Assembly (NCBI RefSeq): GCF_018101125.2
Contig: NZ_JAELVF020000001.1
Span: 4,435,962-4,499,961 of the forward strand
Length of the DNA stretch: 64,000 nucleotides
DNA from: Streptomyces tardus
GTDB lineage: Bacteria > Actinomycetota > Actinomycetes > Streptomycetales > Streptomycetaceae
Direction of reading: 5' to 3'
A program made the position numbers and the translations under genes. This document shows, one piece after another, positions 9,500 to 21,166 of this stretch (within the stretch, counting starts at the first letter, position 1; each line of letters opens with the position of its first letter). Below the pieces are notes generated by a model. It did no database searches and was not told where the DNA came from. It saw nothing but the letters and a program-made list of their open reading frames with translations.

Positions 9500-12317
9500 C
9501 GCGGCGGTAGAGACGTTCGCCGGGACACGTCCGCCCGTCGCGCTCCGCCGCCACCAGCAGGAGGCGCTCGACAGGCTGGCGGAGGCGTTCGCGCGGGGGC
9601 AGCGCCGCGCTTGGGTGGTGCTGCCCCCGGGGCTCGGCAAGACCCTCACCGGCCTCGAAGCGGCTCGCAGGCTCGGCCGCAGGACCGTCGTACTGGGGCC
9701 CAACACCGCGATACAGGGCCAGTGGGTGGCCGAGTGGGGACGGTTCCGGCCCTCGCCGGAGCCCGCCGGCACCGAGAGGGACCTCGCAGCTCCGCTCACC
9801 GTCCTCACCTATCAGGCCCTCGCGAGCTTCGACCCCGAGGCGGAGATCGACGAGGAGGGCGCCACCGCCGGCTCCCACCTGCACCGGCTGCGCCCCCAGG
9901 GGCAGGCACTCGTCGCGGCGCTGCGCGGGGCGGGCGAGGTCACCCTGCTGCTCGACGAGTGCCACCATCTCCTCGACACCTGGGGCGAGTTGCTGGCCGA
10001 GCTGCTGCGCAAGCTGCCCCGGGCGCACGTCGTGGGGCTCACGGCCACGCCGCCGGAGCGGATGACCGCCGCGCAGGCCGCCCTGGTCGGCGAACTCTTC
10101 GGCCCCGCCGTACGGGGCCCCTCGATCCCCGCCGCGGTGCGCGAGGGCCAGTTGGCGCCGTACGCCGAGCTCGCCTGGCTCACCACCCCCACCGGCCAGG
10201 AGGCGGACTGGCTGAGCGAGGAGGCCGAGCGCTTCACCCGGCTCACCGCGCGGCTGCTGGAACCCTCGTTCGCCCCGGTGCCGTTCCTGCACTGGCTCGA
10301 CGAGCGGCTCGTACGGCGTTCGCGCACCCACACCGGCCCGAGCGCGCAGGAGGGGCCCGCTGTGCCCTGGCACCGCTTCGCCGCCGACCACCCGGAACTG
10401 GCCGACGCCGCCCTGCGGTTCCACCATCACGGTCTGCTCGCGCTGCCCGAGGGCGCGCGGCTGCGCGAGGCGCACCGCCACCCGCCCGGCGCCGCCGACT
10501 GGGTGCGGCTGCTGGACGACTGGGTGCGCGGCTGCCTGCGCCGCGGCGGCACCGCGGAGGACCTGCGGGCGGAGGAGGAGATCCGGTCTGCGCTGCCCTC
10601 GATCGGCTACCAGCTGACCAAACGGGGCGTACGCGCCGGACGCTCGCCGGTCGACCGGGTGGTGGCCCGCAGTGCTGCCAAGACGGCCGCCGTGCGGGAG
10701 ATCCTCGCCGCCGAACTCACCTCCCTCGGCTGCCGGTTGCGCGCGGTCGTCGTCTGCGACCACGAACGGGCCCGGGCCATCCTGCCCAGCGGGCTCGCCG
10801 GAGTGCTGGACGCGCAGGCGGGCTCCGCGCGCCTGGTGCTGACCGAGCTCATCGCCGATCCGCGCACCGCCGCCCTGTGCCCGCTGCTGGTCACCGGTTC
10901 GACGGTGGCCGCCGACCCGGTCACGGCCGATCGCTTTGTCGAGTTCTGCACGAGCGCCCGTCCCCCGCTGCGGCTGGAGACCGGGACCGACGAGGAGCTG
11001 CCGGGAGCCGTGGTGATCGGCGGGGCCTGGACCAGCCGCCGCTGGGTCGCACTGGCCACCCGGTTCTTCGAGCAGGGCGGCAGCCGCGCGCTGATCGGCA
11101 CTCGCGGACTGCTCGGCGAGGGCTGGAACGCAGAGGGGGTCAACACCCTCGTCGACCTCACCGAGGCCACTACCCCCACCGCGGTCGTCCAGACCCGCGG
11201 ACGCGCTCTGCGGTTCGACCCCGCCTGGCCCGCCAAGACCGCCGCCACCTGGTCCGTGGTCTGCGTCGCCCCCGGCCACCCGAGGGGCACCACCGACTGG
11301 GACCGCTTCGTCCGCAAGCACGAGGGCTACCTGGGCGTCACCGACAGCGGCGCGGTGATGTCCGGAGTCGCCCATGTGCACCCCGACCTGTCGCCGTACG
11401 CGCCCCCGCCGCACCAGGAGTTCGACGCGCGCAACGCCGCCATGCTCCGCCGCTCCGAACGGCGCGATCGCGTACGGGAGTTGTGGCGGATCGGCAGTCC
11501 GTACGAGGACCGCCTCGGGCACTCCGTACGCATCACCCCCGGCCCCGGCTCGCGCTCCGTGCCGGCCCCGGGGCCCCCGCCGCCCGGCCCGCTGCGTGCC
11601 CGTCCGCCCGTGGCGGTGCCGGCCGCCCGCGGCACGGTGCCCGAGGAGGGCGAGATCGCCACCGGCCCGGCGCTGGCCTCGGGAGTGGGCGGTGCCGTGC
11701 TGGCGGCCGGTGCCGCGCTGCTGGCCGGTCTCGCCCCGCCGCTGCTTCCGCTGCTCGTCGCGCCCGCCGGGTGGGCGGCACACCGCGCGGCGCACTCCCA
11801 CCGCCGCGCCCGCGCCCGTGCGGAGCTGCTGCGTGCCGCCGCGCGGGAACCGGTCGTCAGCGCGCTGGCCTGGGCTCTGGCCGACGGGCTCCGGGACGCC
11901 GGACTGCTGCCGGTGGGCGCGGAGGCGGTCACCGCGCAACCGGACGAGAACGGCACGTACCAGGTGCAGTTGGTGGGCGTCGGGCTGGAGGAGTCCGAGC
12001 TCTTCGCCACCGCCTTCGACGAAGTGCTCGCGCCGCTCACCGCGCCGCGCTATCTGCTGCCGCGCTACCTGGTGGACCGCCACGATCTGGCCGCCGGCCG
12101 CCGGCTTCCGCCGCACGCCGTGGTCCACCACGCCGTACCCGCCGTGCTGGGTCGCCGAAGGCAGTCAGTGGACGCGCTGGCCCGGGCCTGGCGGCGCCGG
12201 GTCAGCGCGGGCGACCCGATCTACACCCAGAGCCCCGAGGGAGCCGGCCTGCTGGCGGCGCAACGGGGCCGTTCGCCACTGGATGTGACCACCGCGCTAC
12301 GGGTCAACTGGAGCTGA
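9483..12317 (+). CDS. SF2 DEAD/DEAH-type helicase with C-terminal hydrophobic hairpin
   Basis: 944 residues, starting inside the MBL gene (17-nt overlap), so translationally coupled. Helicase core: Walker A PPGLGKT at residue ~50, motif II DECHH at ~158, motif III LTATP at ~185, and a motif-VI-like QTRGRALRFDP at ~568. The best match in style is restriction-type (ERCC3/RAD25-like) helicases. After a Pro-rich linker (about 690-725) there is a strongly hydrophobic stretch, residues ~728-765 (ALASGVGGAVLAAGAALLAG and following), long enough for two membrane spans, flanked by Arg/His-rich sequence. A final ~170-residue domain is not recognised. A membrane-tethered helicase is unusual. Function is unknown; DNA repair is suggested only by uvrC directly downstream. 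Confidence 0.85.
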   Translation: MSGAGDAAVETFAGTRPPVALRRHQQEALDRLAEAFARGQRRAWVVLPPGLGKTLTGLEAARRLGRRTVVLGPNTAIQGQWVAEWGRFRPSPEPAGTERDLAAPLTVLTYQALASFDPEAEIDEEGATAGSHLHRLRPQGQALVAALRGAGEVTLLLDECHHLLDTWGELLAELLRKLPRAHVVGLTATPPERMTAAQAALVGELFGPAVRGPSIPAAVREGQLAPYAELAWLTTPTGQEADWLSEEAERFTRLTARLLEPSFAPVPFLHWLDERLVRRSRTHTGPSAQEGPAVPWHRFAADHPELADAALRFHHHGLLALPEGARLREAHRHPPGAADWVRLLDDWVRGCLRRGGTAEDLRAEEEIRSALPSIGYQLTKRGVRAGRSPVDRVVARSAAKTAAVREILAAELTSLGCRLRAVVVCDHERARAILPSGLAGVLDAQAGSARLVLTELIADPRTAALCPLLVTGSTVAADPVTADRFVEFCTSARPPLRLETGTDEELPGAVVIGGAWTSRRWVALATRFFEQGGSRALIGTRGLLGEGWNAEGVNTLVDLTEATTPTAVVQTRGRALRFDPAWPAKTAATWSVVCVAPGHPRGTTDWDRFVRKHEGYLGVTDSGAVMSGVAHVHPDLSPYAPPPHQEFDARNAAMLRRSERRDRVRELWRIGSPYEDRLGHSVRITPGPGSRSVPAPGPPPPGPLRARPPVAVPAARGTVPEEGEIATGPALASGVGGAVLAAGAALLAGLAPPLLPLLVAPAGWAAHRAAHSHRRARARAELLRAAAREPVVSALAWALADGLRDAGLLPVGAEAVTAQPDENGTYQVQLVGVGLEESELFATAFDEVLAPLTAPRYLLPRYLVDRHDLAAGRRLPPHAVVHHAVPAVLGRRRQSVDALARAWRRRVSAGDPIYTQSPEGAGLLAAQRGRSPLDVTTALRVNWS

Positions 12318-12394
12318 CGGCCGCCCGTTTCGGGCCGTGGTCCGCACGGCCGGGGCCGGTGGGCAGCACCGCCGTGGGTGTCGGTGGCGGGTCG

Positions 12395-12400
12395 TAGGGT
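12395..12400 (+). promoter_or_regulatory. Leaderless -10 box (TAGGGT) of uvrC
   Basis: TAGGGT ends 7 nt before the uvrC ATG at 12408, with no ribosome binding site between them. Confidence 0.55.
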
Positions 12401-12407
12401 GTCGGAC

Positions 12408-14519
12408 ATGGCAGATCCCTCCAGCTACCGCCCCGAGCAGGGGCAGATCCCCACCTCGCCGGGGGTCTACCGGTTCCGCGACGCGCACGACCGGGTGATC
12501 TACGTGGGCAAGGCCAAGAGCCTGCGCCCGCGGCTGTCGTCGTACTTCCAGGATCTGTCCGGTCTGCACCCCCGCACCCGCACCATGGTCACCACCGCCG
12601 CCTCCGTCGACTGGACGGTGGTCTCGACCGAGGTGGAGGCGCTCCAGCTGGAGTACAGCTGGATCAAGGAGTTCGACCCCCGGTTCAACGTCAAGTACCG
12701 GGACGACAAGAGCTACCCCTTCCTCGCCGTCACGATGAACGAGGAGTTCCCGCGCGTCCAGGTGATGCGCGGCTCGAAGCGCAAGGGCGTGCGCTACTTC
12801 GGGCCGTACGGCCACGCCTGGGCCATCCGCGAGACCGTCGACCTGCTGCTGCGGGTGTTCCCCGTGCGTACCTGCTCCGCAGGGGTCTTCAAGCGCTCGG
12901 CCCAGATCGGCAGGCCCTGCCTGCTCGGCTACATCGGCAAGTGCGCCGCCCCCTGCGTCGGCCGTGTCAGCCCGCAGGAGCACCGCGAACTCGCCGAGGA
13001 CTTCTGCGACTTCATGGCCGGCCGCACCGGCGCGTACCTCCGGCGGCTGGAGGGGCAGATGCGGGAGGCGGCCGAGGAGCTGGAGTACGAGCGGGCCGGC
13101 CGGCTGCGGGACGACATGGGTGCGCTGCGGCGCGCCATGGAGAAGAACGCGGTGGTCCTCACCGACGCCACCGACGCCGACCTCATCGCTCTCGCCGAGG
13201 ATGAGTTGGAGGCCGCGGTGCAGATCTTCCACGTCCGGGGCGGCCGGGTGCGCGGCCGGCGGGGCTGGGTCACCGACAAGGTCGAGGCCGTCTCCACCGC
13301 CGATCTGGTCGAGCACGCCCTCCAGCAGCTGTACGGCGAGGAGCGCGGCGAGGCCATTCCCAAGGAGGTGCTCGTGCCCGCCCTGCCGGAGCCGGCCCAG
13401 CCCGTGGGGGAGTGGCTCGGCGGGTTGCGCGGTGCCCAGGTCGACCTGCGGGTGCCGCAGCGCGGCGACAAGCGCTCCCTGATGGAGACCGTGCACCGCA
13501 ACGCCCAGCAGGCCCTCGCCCTGCACAAGACCAAGCGGGCCTCCGACCTCACCACCAGGTCGCAGGCGCTGGAGGAGATCGCGGAGGCGCTCGATCTGGA
13601 CTCGGCTCCGCTGCGCATCGAGTGCTTCGACGTCTCCCACCTCCAGGGGGACGACGTGGTGGCCTCGATGGTGGTGTTCGAGGACGGCCTGCCCAGGAAG
13701 AGCGAGTACCGGCGCTTCCAGATCAAGTCCTTCGAGGGCCAGGACGACGTGCGCGCCATGAACGAGGTCGTCGGGCGCCGCTTCCGCCGCTATCTGCGGG
13801 AGAAGCAGCGCAGCGGCGAGTGGGTCGAGCCTGCCGACACCAGCGAGGAGTCGGCCGACCCCTCGCCCGGCAGGGAGCCCGCGGGAGCGTCGGGCGCGCG
13901 TCCGGCGCCCGCGGGCCCGGCCGCCGAGGTCCCGGCCACTGCGGTCCCGGCCGCCGCGGGCCCGGTGGGCGAAGGCCCGGCCGCCGAGGGTCCGCGCGAG
14001 GACGACGGGCGGCCCAAGCGGTTCGCCTATCCGCCGCAGCTGCTGGTGGTCGACGGCGGCAGACCGCAGGTCGCCGCCGCCCAGGCGGCTCTCACCGAGC
14101 TCGGGATCGACGATGTCGTGGTGTGCGGTCTGGCCAAGCGGCTGGAGGAGGTCTGGCTGCCGGGGGAGACCGACCCGGTCGTGCTCCCGCGCACCAGTGA
14201 AGGCCTGTACCTGCTCCAGCGCATCAGGGACGAGGCGCACCGTTTCGCCATCCGCTACCAGCGCAGCAAGCGCGCCGGCGCTCTGAGAGAGGGCCCGCTG
14301 GACGCGGTGGCGGGCCTCGGCCAGGCCCGCAGACAGGCCCTGATCAAGCACTTCGGTTCCGTCAAGCGCCTGCGCGCGGCGACGATCGAGGAGATCTGCG
14401 AGGTCCCGGGCATCGGCCGCAAGACCGCGGAGACGGTGGCGGTCGCGCTCGCGGGGGAGCGGGCGACCGCCCCCGCGGTGAACACGGCGACCGGCGAAAT
14501 CATCGACGATGATGAGTGA
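12408..14519 (+). CDS. uvrC: UvrC, excinuclease ABC subunit C
   Basis: UvrC makes the 3' and 5' incisions in nucleotide excision repair. Start at ATG 12408 ([11 protein letters not shown]), as in other Streptomyces; the GTG at 12378 adds a non-conserved leader. 703 residues. GIY-YIG nuclease domain at about 15-95 ([18 protein letters not shown]), Cys-rich [16 protein letters not shown] motif at ~215-240 for UvrB contact, RNase H-like endonuclease domain ([24 protein letters not shown]), and C-terminal helix-hairpin-helix ([28 protein letters not shown]). The endonuclease domain is interrupted at residues ~474-534 by a Pro/Ala/Glu-rich insert of about 60 residues built from near-repeats of GGCCCGGCCGCCG. 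The downstream gene is 350 nt away. Confidence 0.98.
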   Translation: MADPSSYRPEQGQIPTSPGVYRFRDAHDRVIYVGKAKSLRPRLSSYFQDLSGLHPRTRTMVTTAASVDWTVVSTEVEALQLEYSWIKEFDPRFNVKYRDDKSYPFLAVTMNEEFPRVQVMRGSKRKGVRYFGPYGHAWAIRETVDLLLRVFPVRTCSAGVFKRSAQIGRPCLLGYIGKCAAPCVGRVSPQEHRELAEDFCDFMAGRTGAYLRRLEGQMREAAEELEYERAGRLRDDMGALRRAMEKNAVVLTDATDADLIALAEDELEAAVQIFHVRGGRVRGRRGWVTDKVEAVSTADLVEHALQQLYGEERGEAIPKEVLVPALPEPAQPVGEWLGGLRGAQVDLRVPQRGDKRSLMETVHRNAQQALALHKTKRASDLTTRSQALEEIAEALDLDSAPLRIECFDVSHLQGDDVVASMVVFEDGLPRKSEYRRFQIKSFEGQDDVRAMNEVVGRRFRRYLREKQRSGEWVEPADTSEESADPSPGREPAGASGARPAPAGPAAEVPATAVPAAAGPVGEGPAAEGPREDDGRPKRFAYPPQLLVVDGGRPQVAAAQAALTELGIDDVVVCGLAKRLEEVWLPGETDPVVLPRTSEGLYLLQRIRDEAHRFAIRYQRSKRAGALREGPLDAVAGLGQARRQALIKHFGSVKRLRAATIEEICEVPGIGRKTAETVAVALAGERATAPAVNTATGEIIDDDE

Positions 14520-14868
14520 GACGACGATGACGAGAAGCACACCATGACGAGAAGCGAAAGGGCGGGCGGAAGCCGATGAGGCGGCGACCGCACGGCCCGT
14601 ACGCGGCTGGACCGGTCCGCCGGCGGCCTCGCGGGCCGGCCGCCCCGCCACCACCCCGGGCCGGGCGGCACCCGCATCGGGGCGCCCAGCCCGGGTGCGG
14701 TGCCGGCAGCACCGACGACCGCGCCACCGGCGTCACCCGCCGCCGCACCGGGCCCCTCGCGGGCACCGCCGTCATGACTGCCGACGATGGCGCAGGCTCC
14801 ATCCACACCACCCACCACACCGTTCACACCACCCACACCACGCGCACAGCAACGCTCCGGGGGACGAG
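14520..14868. other. Intergenic region uvrC-rapZ with a CACC-rich tract
   Basis: 349 nt. The ORF-like stretch 14576-14872 has no conserved pattern and is Arg/Pro/His-rich, so it is probably not a gene. Between 14800 and 14846 the DNA is a run of CACAC/CACC units, low-complexity and possibly variable in length. The rapZ ribosome binding site (GGGGGACGAG, 14858-14867) closes the region. Confidence 0.5.
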
Positions 14869-15876
14869 ATGACGAACAACGACAAGCACTCGACACAACA
14901 GTCCGAAGCCGGCACCGAGCCGCCGGCCGACTCCACCCGCTCCGAGGGGCCGACCCGCCCGGCCGCGGGCCCCACCGCCCCGGACACCGGCACCGCCGCG
15001 CCCGACAGCGGCGCCACCATCCCCGAGCTCGTGATCATCTCCGGCATGTCCGGCGCCGGCCGCAGCACCGCCGCCAAGTGCCTGGAGGACCTCGGCTGGT
15101 TCGTCGTCGACAACCTGCCGCCCGCGCTCATCCCCACCATGGTCGACCTCGGCGCGCGCTCCCAGGGCAACGTCGCCCGGATCGCGGTGGTCGTCGACGT
15201 CCGCGGACGCGGCTTCTTCGACAGTCTCCGCGAGTCCCTGAACGGCCTGGCGGCCCAGAAGGTCACCAGACGGATCGTTTTCCTGGAGGCCTCCGACGAG
15301 GCCCTGGTGCGCCGCTTCGAGTCGGTGCGCCGCCCGCACCCGCTCCAGGGCGACGGCCGGATCGTCGACGGCATCGAGGCCGAGCGCGATCTGCTGCGCG
15401 AGCTGCGCGGCGACGCCGACCTGGTCATCGACACCTCCAGCCTCAACGTCCACGAGCTCAGAGCCAAGATGGACGCCCGGTTCGCGGGCGAGGAGGAGCC
15501 GGAGCTGCGGGCCACCGTCATGTCGTTCGGCTACAAGTACGGCCTGCCGGTGGACGCCGACCACGTGGTCGACTGCCGTTTCCTGCCCAACCCGCACTGG
15601 GTCCCCGAGCTGCGCCCGTTCACCGGCACCAGCGAGGAGGTCTCCTCGTACGTCTTCAACCAGCCCGGCGCCAAGGAGTTCCTGGACCGGTACGCGGAGC
15701 TGCTGCACCTGATCGCCACCGGCTACCGCCGCGAGGGCAAGCGCTATGTGACGATCGCCGTCGGCTGCACCGGCGGCAAGCACCGCAGCGTCGCCATGTC
15801 CGAGCGGCTCGGCCGGCGGCTGGCGGCAGAAGGAGTGGAGACCGTCGTCGTGCACCGTGACATGGGACGTGAATGA
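14869..15876 (+). CDS. rapZ: RapZ-family nucleotide-binding regulator
   Basis: RapZ (YvcJ) family proteins bind nucleotides or amino-sugar metabolites and, in enterobacteria, direct small RNAs of GlmS control; the actinobacterial role is less clear. Start ATG 14869 behind a purine-rich RBS, 335 residues. After a ~45-residue Thr/Pro/Ala-rich tail comes the P-loop GMSGAGRST at ~59-67, with the Arg in place of the usual Lys as in other streptomycetes. The family C-terminal motifs FLPNPHWVPELRPFTG and GCTGGKHRSV (Cys/His cluster) are intact. Its stop overlaps the start of yvcK (ATGA), so it heads the rapZ-yvcK-whiA operon found throughout actinobacteria and firmicutes. Confidence 0.95.
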   Translation: MTNNDKHSTQQSEAGTEPPADSTRSEGPTRPAAGPTAPDTGTAAPDSGATIPELVIISGMSGAGRSTAAKCLEDLGWFVVDNLPPALIPTMVDLGARSQGNVARIAVVVDVRGRGFFDSLRESLNGLAAQKVTRRIVFLEASDEALVRRFESVRRPHPLQGDGRIVDGIEAERDLLRELRGDADLVIDTSSLNVHELRAKMDARFAGEEEPELRATVMSFGYKYGLPVDADHVVDCRFLPNPHWVPELRPFTGTSEEVSSYVFNQPGAKEFLDRYAELLHLIATGYRREGKRYVTIAVGCTGGKHRSVAMSERLGRRLAAEGVETVVVHRDMGRE

Positions 15877-16898
15877 GTACAGTGACCGGTCGTTCGTTGC
15901 GGCTCCGCCGCCGCAAGCTCCTGCCGGGGCTCAAGGGCCAGCCCAAGGTCGTCGCCCTCGGTGGCGGCATGGGACTGTCCGCTTCGCTCACCGCGCTGCG
16001 CAGGATCACCGGTGACCTGACCGCCGTCGTCACCGTCGCCGACGACGGCGGCTCCAGCGGGCGCCTCCGCGACGAGCTGGACGTACTGCCGCCCGGGGAC
16101 CTGCGCAAGGCGCTGGCCGCGCTGTGCGGCGACGACGAGTGGGGCCAGACCTGGTCCCGGGTGGTCCAGCACCGCTTCAGCGGAGAGGGAGACCTGCAGG
16201 GCCACGCCGTCGGGAACCTGCTGATCGTCGCGCTCTGGGAGCAGTTGGGCGACCATGTCGCGGCACTTGACCTGGTCGGCAAGCTGCTCGGCGCGCACGG
16301 CAGGGTGCTGCCGATGTCCGCCGTACCGCTGGAGCTCCAGGCCGAGGTGCGCGGCCACGACCCGGCCCGCCCCGAGGAGTTGGCCGTCGTCCGCGGCCAG
16401 GCGACCGTGGCGCTCACCCGCGGTGAGGTGCAGGAGGTGCGGCTGGTTCCCGACGACCCGCCCGCGGTGCCCGAGGCGGTCGCGGCGGTGCTCGACGCCG
16501 ACTGGGTCGTGGTCGGTCCGGGCTCCTGGTTCTCGTCGGTCATTCCGCATCTGCTGGTGCCCGAGCTGCTGCAGGCACTGGTCGAGACGAAGGCCCGAAG
16601 AGTGCTCTCGCTCAACCTCGCTCCGCAGCCCGGCGAAACTGAAGGCTTCTCTCCGCAGCGTCATTTGGAGGTTTTGGCCCGACACGCCCCTAAACTCGCC
16701 TTCGACGTGGTTCTGGCGGATCAGGACACAGTGCCCGATCAGGAAAGCCTTCGGGAGGCCGCCGAGTTGCTGGGCGGCACCGTCGAGCTGGCTGCGGTGG
16801 CCGCTCCCGACGGAGCTCCCCGGCACGACCCTGAGCTGCTGGCAGCCGCGTACGACCGTATTTTTCGGATGCACGGAAGGATCGGCCCATGGCGATGA
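15873..16898 (+). CDS. yvcK: YvcK-family (gluconeogenesis factor / CofD-like) protein
   Basis: 341 residues, starting in the ATGA overlap with rapZ. Conserved nucleotide-sugar binding motifs [14 protein letters not shown] and [13 protein letters not shown] near the N-terminus, and [15 protein letters not shown] in the middle, identify the YvcK/CofD fold. YvcK binds UDP-sugars and is needed for cell-envelope synthesis and growth on gluconeogenic carbon sources in Bacillus and mycobacteria. It overlaps whiA by 10 nt, so the three proteins are translationally linked. In S. coelicolor a whiA promoter lies inside this gene; I did not identify its -10/-35 here. Confidence 0.95.
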   Translation: MSTVTGRSLRLRRRKLLPGLKGQPKVVALGGGMGLSASLTALRRITGDLTAVVTVADDGGSSGRLRDELDVLPPGDLRKALAALCGDDEWGQTWSRVVQHRFSGEGDLQGHAVGNLLIVALWEQLGDHVAALDLVGKLLGAHGRVLPMSAVPLELQAEVRGHDPARPEELAVVRGQATVALTRGEVQEVRLVPDDPPAVPEAVAAVLDADWVVVGPGSWFSSVIPHLLVPELLQALVETKARRVLSLNLAPQPGETEGFSPQRHLEVLARHAPKLAFDVVLADQDTVPDQESLREAAELLGGTVELAAVAAPDGAPRHDPELLAAAYDRIFRMHGRIGPWR

Positions 16899-17863
16899 CG
16901 GCAGCGGTGAAGGATGAAATCTCCCGGCTTCCCGTCACCAGGACCTGCTGCCGCAAATCGGAGGTCTCGTCGATCCTGCGCTTCGCGGGGGGCCTGCACC
17001 TGGTGAGCGGCCGCATCGTGATCGAGGCGGAGCTGGACACCGGTATCGCGGCGCGCAGGTTGCGCAAGGACATTCTTGAAATCTTCGGCCACGCCTCCGA
17101 CCTGGTGGTGATGGCCCCCGGCGGGCTGCGCAGAGGCAGCCGGTACGTGGTGCGGGTGGTCGCCGGCGGTGATCAACTGGCCCGTCAGACCGGTCTGGTG
17201 GACGGCCGCGGCCGTCCCATCCGCGGGCTGCCGCCGCAGGTCGTCTCGGGGGCGACCTGTGACGCCGAAGCCGCCTGGCGCGGCGCGTTCCTGGCGCACG
17301 GCTCGCTCACGGAGCCGGGCCGCTCCTCCTCCCTGGAGGTCACCTGCCCCGGGCCTGAGGCGGCCCTCGCACTGGTCGGTGCCGCCCGCAGGCTCCAGAT
17401 CGGTGCGAAGGCGCGCGAGGTACGGGGCGTGGACCGCGTCGTGGTGCGCGACGGCGACGCCATCGGCGCGCTGCTGACCAGGCTCGGCGCCCACGAGTCG
17501 GTGCTCACCTGGGAGGAGCGGCGGATGCGCCGGGAGGTGCGCGCCACCGCCAACCGCCTGGCCAACTTCGACGACGCCAACCTGCGCCGCTCGGCCCGCG
17601 CGGCCGTCGCCGCCGGTGCCAGGGTGCAGCGCGCGCTGGAGATCCTCGCCGACGACGTGCCCGAGCACCTCGCCGCCGCCGGCCGGCTGCGCATGGAGCA
17701 CAAGCAGGCCTCGCTGGAGGAGCTCGGTGCGCTGGCGGACCCGCCGTTGACCAAGGACGCGGTCGCGGGCCGGATCCGCAGGCTGCTGGCGATGGCCGAC
17801 AAGCGCGCAGGCGACCTCGGTGTCCCCGGCACGGAGTCCAGCCTCACGGAGGAGATGGTCTGA
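16889..17863 (+). CDS. whiA: WhiA sporulation regulator
   Basis: WhiA is a DNA-binding protein required, with WhiB, for septation of aerial hyphae in Streptomyces; it recognises GACAC motifs. 324 residues. The N-terminal LAGLIDADG homing-endonuclease-like domain lacks catalytic function in the family; the C-terminal HTH is in [29 protein letters not shown]. Full length and no disruption, which together with the neighbours supports a sporulating actinomycete. It begins inside yvcK and is followed by a terminator at 17883-17910. Confidence 0.97.
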   Translation: MAMTAAVKDEISRLPVTRTCCRKSEVSSILRFAGGLHLVSGRIVIEAELDTGIAARRLRKDILEIFGHASDLVVMAPGGLRRGSRYVVRVVAGGDQLARQTGLVDGRGRPIRGLPPQVVSGATCDAEAAWRGAFLAHGSLTEPGRSSSLEVTCPGPEAALALVGAARRLQIGAKAREVRGVDRVVVRDGDAIGALLTRLGAHESVLTWEERRMRREVRATANRLANFDDANLRRSARAAVAAGARVQRALEILADDVPEHLAAAGRLRMEHKQASLEELGALADPPLTKDAVAGRIRRLLAMADKRAGDLGVPGTESSLTEEMV

Positions 17864-17882
17864 CGCCGACTGCCCCTCGACG

Positions 17883-17910
17883 TCCGGCCCGGGTCTGCGC
17901 CCGGGCCGGA
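17883..17910 (+). terminator. Hairpin terminator after whiA
   Basis: Perfect 11-bp arms TCCGGCCCGGG (17883-17893) and CCCGGGCCGGA (17900-17910) around a 6-nt loop. No long T-run. Confidence 0.7.
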
Positions 17911-17928
17911 ATCGTGGGGGGCGGCCGA

Positions 17929-19039
<1,111 letters not shown>

Positions 19040-19074
19040 TCGCGGTTCGCGTTCCAGGCACCGAGACGTGACAG

Positions 19075-19116
19075 CACCGGGCCCGCGCGGCGCACACGCG
19101 CTGTGCGGGCCCGGTG
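19075..19116 (+). terminator. Attenuating hairpin between gap and pgk
   Basis: CACCGGGCCCGC (19075-19086) pairs with GCGGGCCCGGTG (19105-19116). It lies 35 nt after gap and 34 nt before pgk, so it could set a higher gap level or stabilise the gap mRNA end. Confidence 0.6.
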
Positions 19117-19150
19117 TCGTGTCCGGTCCTCACTCAAGGAGTCAGAAACC

Positions 19151-20362
19151 ATGAAGACGATCGACGAGCTCGTCGAGGACGGCGTCGCCGGCCGGCGCGT
19201 CTTCGTCCGCGCGGACCTCAACGTCCCGCTGGACGGGGAGACCATCACCGACGACGGCCGCATCCGGGCCGCCGTCCCGACGATCACCAGGCTGGCCGAG
19301 GCCGGCGCCAGGGTCGTCGTCGGCTCGCACCTCGGCCGCCCCGCGGGCGCGCCGGACCCCCGGTTCTCGCTTGCGCCCGTGGCGCAGCGGCTGGGTCAAC
19401 TGCTCGGCCGCGAGGTCGCGTTCGCCGCCGACACGGTGGGGGACAGCGCGAAGGCCACCGTCGCCTCACTGGGCGACGGCGGGGTCACGCTGCTGGAGAA
19501 CCTCCGCTTCCAGGGAGGCGAGACCTCCAAGGACGACGCCGAACGCGGCGCGTTCGCCGATCGGTTGGCCGAGTTGGCCGACCTCTACGTCGGTGACGGC
19601 TTCGGCGCCGTGCACCGCAGGCACGCCTCGGTCTACGACCTTCCCGCGCGGCTTCCGCACGCCGCCGGAGGTCTGATCGCCACCGAGGTGAACGTCCTGA
19701 AGAAGCTCACCGCCGACGTCAGCCGGCCGTACGCGGTGGTGCTCGGTGGCGCGAAGGTCTCCGACAAGCTGCTGGTCATCGACCATCTGCTGGAGCGCGC
19801 CGACCGCATCCTCATCGGCGGCGGAATGGCGTACACCTTCCTCAAGGCCCAGGGCCACGAGGTCGGTTCGTCGCTGCTCCAGGAGGACCAGGTCCCGGCC
19901 GTCCAGGAGTACCTGGAGCGGGCGAAGGACAGGGGCGTGGAGTTCGTGCTGCCCGTCGACGTGGTCGGCGCGAGCGAGTTCCCCGACCTCAAGGCCAAGG
20001 CGCCGGCCCACCCGGCCACGGTGGACGCCGACGCCATTCCGGCCGACCTGATGGGCCTGGACATCGGTCCCAGGACCCAGGAGCTCTACGCCTCGAAGCT
20101 CGCCGATGCCGAGACCGTCTTCTGGAACGGTCCGATGGGCGTCTTCGAGCACCCCGACTACGCCGAGGGCACCCGAGCCGTCGCCCAGGGGCTGTTGGAC
20201 AGCTCTGCGTTCACCGTCGTCGGCGGTGGCGACAGCGCCGCCGCGGTCCGGCTGCTGGGCTTCGACGAGAACGCATTCGGCCACATCTCGACCGGTGGCG
20301 GCGCGAGCCTCGAGTACCTCGAGGGCAAGACGCTCCCCGGCCTCGCCGCACTGGAGGACTGA
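19151..20362 (+). CDS. pgk: Phosphoglycerate kinase
   Basis: Transfers phosphate from 1,3-bisphosphoglycerate to ADP. Start ATG 19151 with an AAGGAG box 9-15 nt upstream; 403 residues, the normal length. N-terminal substrate motif [14 protein letters not shown], the Arg-rich GSHLGRP, the hinge region with [11 protein letters not shown], and nucleotide-site [10 protein letters not shown] near the C-terminus. tpiA follows after 5 nt, so the two are cotranscribed. Confidence 0.98.
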   Translation: MKTIDELVEDGVAGRRVFVRADLNVPLDGETITDDGRIRAAVPTITRLAEAGARVVVGSHLGRPAGAPDPRFSLAPVAQRLGQLLGREVAFAADTVGDSAKATVASLGDGGVTLLENLRFQGGETSKDDAERGAFADRLAELADLYVGDGFGAVHRRHASVYDLPARLPHAAGGLIATEVNVLKKLTADVSRPYAVVLGGAKVSDKLLVIDHLLERADRILIGGGMAYTFLKAQGHEVGSSLLQEDQVPAVQEYLERAKDRGVEFVLPVDVVGASEFPDLKAKAPAHPATVDADAIPADLMGLDIGPRTQELYASKLADAETVFWNGPMGVFEHPDYAEGTRAVAQGLLDSSAFTVVGGGDSAAAVRLLGFDENAFGHISTGGGASLEYLEGKTLPGLAALED

Positions 20363-20367
20363 ACACC

Positions 20368-21144
20368 GTGAGTTCCCGTACGCCCATCATGGCGGGCAAC
20401 TGGAAGATGAACCTCAACCACCTCGAGGCCATCGCACAGGTCCAGAAGCTCGCCTTCGCCCTCACCGACAAGGACTACGAGGGCACCGACGTCGTCGTTC
20501 TGCCCCCCTTCACCGATCTGCGCTCCGTGCAGACGCTGGTGGACGGCGACAAGCTGAAGATCACCTACGGTTCGCAGGACATCTCGGCCCATGACTCCGG
20601 CGCCCGCACCGGTGAGGTCTCGGGGCCGATGCTGGCCAAGCTGAACTGCACCTTCGCCGTGATCGGCCACTCCGAGCGCCGCCAGTACCACGGCGAGGAC
20701 GAGGCGGTCTGCAACGCCAAGGTCAAGGCCGCCCACCGCCACGGGATCACCCCGATCCTGTGTGTCGGCGAAGGCCTGGAGGTGCGCAAGGCGGGCAACC
20801 AGGTCGCCCACACCCTCGCCCAGGTCGACGGGGCGCTGGAGGGCGTCGCGGCCGAGGACGCCGAGACGATCGTGATCGCCTACGAGCCGGTGTGGGCGAT
20901 CGGCACCGGCGAGGTCGCGACCCCCGAGGACGCCCAGGAGGTCTGCGGCGCGATCCGCGGACGCCTGGCCGAGCTCTACAGCCAGGAGCTGGCCGACAAG
21001 GTCCGTATCCAGTACGGCGGTTCGGTCAAGGGCGGCAACGTCGCGGCGATCATGGCGCAGCCGGACGTGGACGGCGCGCTGGTGGGCGGTGCCGCGCTGG
21101 ACGTGGACGAGTTCGTCAAGATCGTCCGCTTTCGCGACCAGTAG
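20368..21144 (+). CDS. tpiA: Triosephosphate isomerase
   Basis: Interconverts dihydroxyacetone phosphate and glyceraldehyde-3-phosphate. 258 residues from GTG 20368. Lys of MAGNWKMN, His of VIGHSERR, and catalytic Glu of [12 protein letters not shown] are conserved, as is the C-terminal phosphate loop GALVGGAAL. Ends at a strong hairpin (21167-21190). Confidence 0.98.
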   Translation: MSSRTPIMAGNWKMNLNHLEAIAQVQKLAFALTDKDYEGTDVVVLPPFTDLRSVQTLVDGDKLKITYGSQDISAHDSGARTGEVSGPMLAKLNCTFAVIGHSERRQYHGEDEAVCNAKVKAAHRHGITPILCVGEGLEVRKAGNQVAHTLAQVDGALEGVAAEDAETIVIAYEPVWAIGTGEVATPEDAQEVCGAIRGRLAELYSQELADKVRIQYGGSVKGGNVAAIMAQPDVDGALVGGAALDVDEFVKIVRFRDQ

Positions 21145-21166
21145 AGGTCGCGGGACCGAAGCGGTG

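Noticed and set aside
14576-14872. 98-codon frame between uvrC and rapZ.
   Set aside because: Composition is Arg/Pro/His low-complexity, it overlaps the rapZ start, and no ribosome site precedes it.
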